DNA from: Ignavibacteriaceae bacterium
Lineage (GTDB): Bacteria; Bacteroidota; Ignavibacteria; Ignavibacteriales; Ignavibacteriaceae
Direction: 5' to 3'
NCBI GenBank assembly: GCA_026193755.1
Contig: JAPHUI010000138.1
Coordinates: 1-8,359, forward strand
Length of the DNA stretch: 8,359 nt
The position numbers and the translations under genes were made by a program. Each line of letters opens with the position of its first letter. Within the stretch, counting starts at the first letter, position 1. The notes under the pieces are model-generated. The model was not told the origin of the DNA and made no database searches. It was given only the letters and a program-made list of their open reading frames with translations. Positions 6,058-8,359 of the stretch are shown piece by piece.

Positions 6058-6510
6058 ATGAATCTGACAGAAAAAATTAATCGGGATTTAAAAGAAGCAT
6101 TAAAATCAAATGATAAAATAAGGCTACAAACAATAAGATCGATTAGGGCGGTAATATTAGAGTTTGAAAAAAGCGGTTCTGGCAAGAAACTTAATGAGGA
6201 AGAGGAAATAAAATTACTTAGCTCCGCTGCTAAAAAAAGAAAGGAGGCTATTGAAGAATATAAAAAAGCAAACAGAGACGATCTGGCCACAATTGAAGAA
6301 GCTGAACTTACTATAATTTTGTCATATTTGCCCAAACAATTAACAACCGAAGAAATAATCAACAAAGTTAAAATACTTGCAAATGAATTGGGTGCTAAAA
6401 CAAAAGAAGATTTTCCCAGACTCATGCCTTCTGCTATCAAAGAATTAAAAGGTAAAGCCGATGGAAAAGCAATTAAAGAAGCTGTGGAAAAAGTTCTTGG
6501 TGTAAATTGA
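6058..6510 (+). CDS. yqeY: GatB/YqeY domain protein
   Basis: A 150-residue cytoplasmic protein, the usual length for stand-alone YqeY. The N-terminal two thirds is a charged helical bundle (LKEALKSNDKIRLQTIRSIR at 11-30, AAKKRKEAIEEYKKANRDDL at 57-76). The C-terminal part carries SYLPKQL (89-95) and LKGKADGKAIKEAVEKVLG (130-148), both typical of the family. YqeY is related to the tail domain of the GatB subunit of the glutamyl/aspartyl-tRNA amidotransferase and is thought to bind tRNA. Its precise role in bacteria is not settled. AGAGGG (6048-6053) lies 4 bases before the ATG, a rather short spacing. It follows a terminator, so it needs read-through or a promoter hidden in or near the terminator. 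Its stop overlaps the cvpA start. Confidence 0.92.
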   Translation: MNLTEKINRDLKEALKSNDKIRLQTIRSIRAVILEFEKSGSGKKLNEEEEIKLLSSAAKKRKEAIEEYKKANRDDLATIEEAELTIILSYLPKQLTTEEIINKVKILANELGAKTKEDFPRLMPSAIKELKGKADGKAIKEAVEKVLGVN

Positions 6511-7028
6511 TATTACTTGATGCTTTAATTGTTATTGGTGTTCTGATTGGATTTATTCTTGGTTTCAAGGACGGATTTATTCGAAAATTAATAGGAATCA
6601 CCGGTTTTATAGCAGCGACCATATTAGCTGTATTTTTTGCCAAGCAATTCGGTTTATTGTTGGAAAGTTTATTTCGTATTGAAACTTACTTTGCCGAAAT
6701 AGTCGGTGGATTGATTATTTTCTTTGGAGTACTTTCTGCATTTATGTTTTTAAAAAGAATTGTTCATCCGTTTGATAAAGTTAATAATCTTATAAATCAG
6801 CTTGTAGGGGGCGTGGTAGGTTCAATTCAGATACTATACTTTTTGAGTGCTATCTTCATAATTGTTAACGTATTTGATCTTCCTGAAAAACAAACAAGAG
6901 AACAATCAATTTTTTACTATCCTACTTATAAAGTAATTCCTTTAACTATTCAATATTTAAGCTATTATACCCCTCAACCTCGTAAATTAATTGAAGATTA
7001 TATTAACGAAAAAGATACCCTTCAATGA
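6507..7028 (+). CDS. cvpA: CvpA family membrane protein
   Basis: A 173-residue inner-membrane protein with four predicted helices at about 2-20, 28-46, 62-83 and 98-122, then a hydrophilic tail. The opening LLDALIVIGVLIGFILGF (3-20) followed by KDGFIRKL (21-28) is the CvpA family pattern of a Leu/Asp start and a Gly-rich helix before a basic turn. CvpA was first linked to colicin V production in E. coli; in other bacteria it is tied to envelope stress or is uncharacterised. The start is TTG and overlaps the yqeY stop in TTGA (6507-6510), so translation is probably coupled. No SD is evident. Its own stop overlaps mutS2 in ATGA. CvpA next to mutS2 is also seen in Bacillus-type genomes (yshB near mutSB). 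Confidence 0.85.
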   Translation: MILLDALIVIGVLIGFILGFKDGFIRKLIGITGFIAATILAVFFAKQFGLLLESLFRIETYFAEIVGGLIIFFGVLSAFMFLKRIVHPFDKVNNLINQLVGGVVGSIQILYFLSAIFIIVNVFDLPEKQTREQSIFYYPTYKVIPLTIQYLSYYTPQPRKLIEDYINEKDTLQ

Positions 7029-8359
7029 TCAACACCTCAGTTCTGGAAGAGCTCGAATATCAGAAAGTATTAAATCACATTGTAAACTACGCCGTAACTG
7101 AAAATGGGAAAGAATATGTCTCTAGTTTGCTACCTTTATGTGATCCAGATAAAATATGCAAAGAATGTGAATTGGTAAATCAAGCGAAGGAAATATTAAT
7201 AAGAAATATTCCTCCGCAAATAGATTACATCTCTGACCTTACCGAGACTCTTGCCCAAAGTAGAGTAGAAGGTGTCGTACTTAGTTCAAAGAGAATTCTT
7301 GAAGTCTTAAAACTGGCTAAAACCTCGAGGGCGCTGCATCAATTTTTAAAGAGTAACAACACAATTGCACCAGACTTAGCAATATTTCAGAACTCATTGC
7401 TGATTGATAAAGTATTTGAGCATCATATAGAAAAAGTAATTGATGATACCGGAGAAATTAAAGAGAAAGCTAGTCAGAAACTTTCTGATATTCGGAAGCA
7501 AATAAGAGAAAAACAGAATTCTCTTGTCAAATCAATAAACAGTATAATGAAATCTCTTGATGAACAGGGAATTGTGAGAGAAGACTATTTGACTCTCCGT
7601 GATGGAAGGATGGTCATTCCGGTTAAATCAGAGCATAAAAGGCATCTAAGGGGGTTTATTCATTCGGAATCTGCTACAGGTCAAACAGTGTACATTGAGC
7701 CCGAACAAACTCTTGAAATGAATAATGAAATCGTGACATTAGGTTTTTCTGAAAAGCGTGAAATTGAAAGACTACTAAAAGACCTGACAAAACTGATTGG
7801 AGAAGCAAGTGAAAAACTAAAAGAAGCTTTAAGCACAATTGTATATATCGATTCTCTTTTTGCACGAGCAAAATATTCAATAGAAATACTTGGGGCATTC
7901 CCATCAATAGATGAAAAGAAACCATTTACTATTATTGATGCTAGACATCCTGTGTTACTCAGAAAGCTGGGTAGAAATGCAGCTATCCCCCTTAATCTTG
8001 AACTGGATAATCAAAAAGTAATTATAATTACAGGACCAAACGCTGGTGGTAAAACAGTTGTTCTAAAAACAATTGGTTTGTTATGCCTACTGCTTCAGTC
8101 AGGGATACATATTCCTGTTAGCCCGGATTCAAACTTGCATATTTTTAATAATATATTGATTGATATTGGTGATGAACAATCACTGGAAGATGACTTATCA
8201 ACTTTTAGCTCACACTTAAATAACCTGAAAAATATTCTTTTCAGTTCAGATAATAATTCACTTGTATTGCTAGATGAAATTGGGACTGGAACTGATCCGA
8301 TAGAAGGATCTGCTCTTGCTGCTGCAGTATTATTGAAACTCAGGGATATCGGTTCGTTA
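7025..8359 (+). CDS. mutS2: MutS2 family ATPase, N-terminal 445 codons (runs off the right edge)
   Basis: The ATG at 7025 overlaps the cvpA stop, and the frame is open to the last base, so the gene is cut by the window and not broken. MutS2 proteins are about 780-800 residues; 445 are seen. The order is an N-terminal helical core, a lever with a charged coiled stretch at about 140-180, the MutS2-typical HSESATGQTVYIEP (213-226), a second helical part, then the ATPase. The ATPase has Walker A GPNAGGKT (337-344, K343), the family signature SLEDDLSTFSSHL (386-398) and Walker B LVLLDEIGTGTDP (413-425) with D417-E418. MutS2 lacks the mismatch-recognition domain of MutS. It is known for suppressing recombination in some bacteria and for acting on collided ribosomes in Bacillus. 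The KOW and Smr nuclease domains expected at the C-terminus lie outside the window. Confidence 0.95.
   Translation, partial: MINTSVLEELEYQKVLNHIVNYAVTENGKEYVSSLLPLCDPDKICKECELVNQAKEILIRNIPPQIDYISDLTETLAQSRVEGVVLSSKRILEVLKLAKTSRALHQFLKSNNTIAPDLAIFQNSLLIDKVFEHHIEKVIDDTGEIKEKASQKLSDIRKQIREKQNSLVKSINSIMKSLDEQGIVREDYLTLRDGRMVIPVKSEHKRHLRGFIHSESATGQTVYIEPEQTLEMNNEIVTLGFSEKREIERLLKDLTKLIGEASEKLKEALSTIVYIDSLFARAKYSIEILGAFPSIDEKKPFTIIDARHPVLLRKLGRNAAIPLNLELDNQKVIIITGPNAGGKTVVLKTIGLLCLLLQSGIHIPVSPDSNLHIFNNILIDIGDEQSLEDDLSTFSSHLNNLKNILFSSDNNSLVLLDEIGTGTDPIEGSALAAAVLLKLRDIGSL

Noticed and set aside
6024..6440. 138-residue minus-strand ORF opposite yqeY
   Set aside because: Ser/Leu-rich shadow of the Lys/Glu-rich yqeY gene on the other strand. 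It also overlaps the terminator.
7674..7925. Minus-strand 83-residue ORF
   Set aside because: Lies wholly within the mutS2 reading frame, which carries family motifs on both sides.

Overview
The window reads as an ordinary chromosomal stretch of an AT-rich bacterium. Gene content and protein style point to the Bacteroidota/Chlorobiota/Ignavibacteriota side of the tree. The clues are a secreted EEP-family nuclease, an ExbB-ExbD-ExbD block whose ExbD proteins resemble those of Bacteroidota, and irregular use of Shine-Dalgarno (SD) sites, with some genes having a perfect AGGAGG and others almost none. Ignavibacteriota is my best guess. It rests on overall impression, not on a marker gene. All convincing genes lie on the plus strand.

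Layout: (1) Bases 1-297 hold no complete gene. They hold a possible 3' end of an upstream gene, a strong hairpin with a T-run, and a perfect 10-bp inverted repeat (236-245 / 279-288) whose right arm covers the ribosome binding site of the next gene. (2) Bases 298-2287 encode a 40-residue single-pass membrane protein and then a full-length Kup-type potassium transporter. (3) Bases 2397-4156 encode an exported endonuclease/exonuclease/phosphatase-family protein and, overlapping it by 4 bases, a short-chain dehydrogenase that strongly resembles animal-type dihydropteridine reductase. (4) Bases 4186-6042 form a self-contained proton-motive-force energiser operon with promoter-like boxes, a perfect SD, exbB, two different exbD genes and a rho-independent terminator. 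No tonB or receptor gene lies between the promoter and the terminator. (5) Bases 6058-8359 encode YqeY, CvpA and MutS2 with 4-base stop/start overlaps. MutS2 runs off the right edge and only its first 445 codons are visible.

The genes fall into unrelated housekeeping units: potassium uptake, an exported nuclease with a reductase, energisation of outer-membrane import, and tRNA/DNA maintenance. The part most likely to hold something undescribed is the first 470 bases. There a small membrane protein, apparently under an SD-sequestering RNA fold, sits directly in front of kup. The dihydropteridine reductase-like enzyme is the most interesting single protein. I see no mobile element, CRISPR array, tRNA or rRNA.
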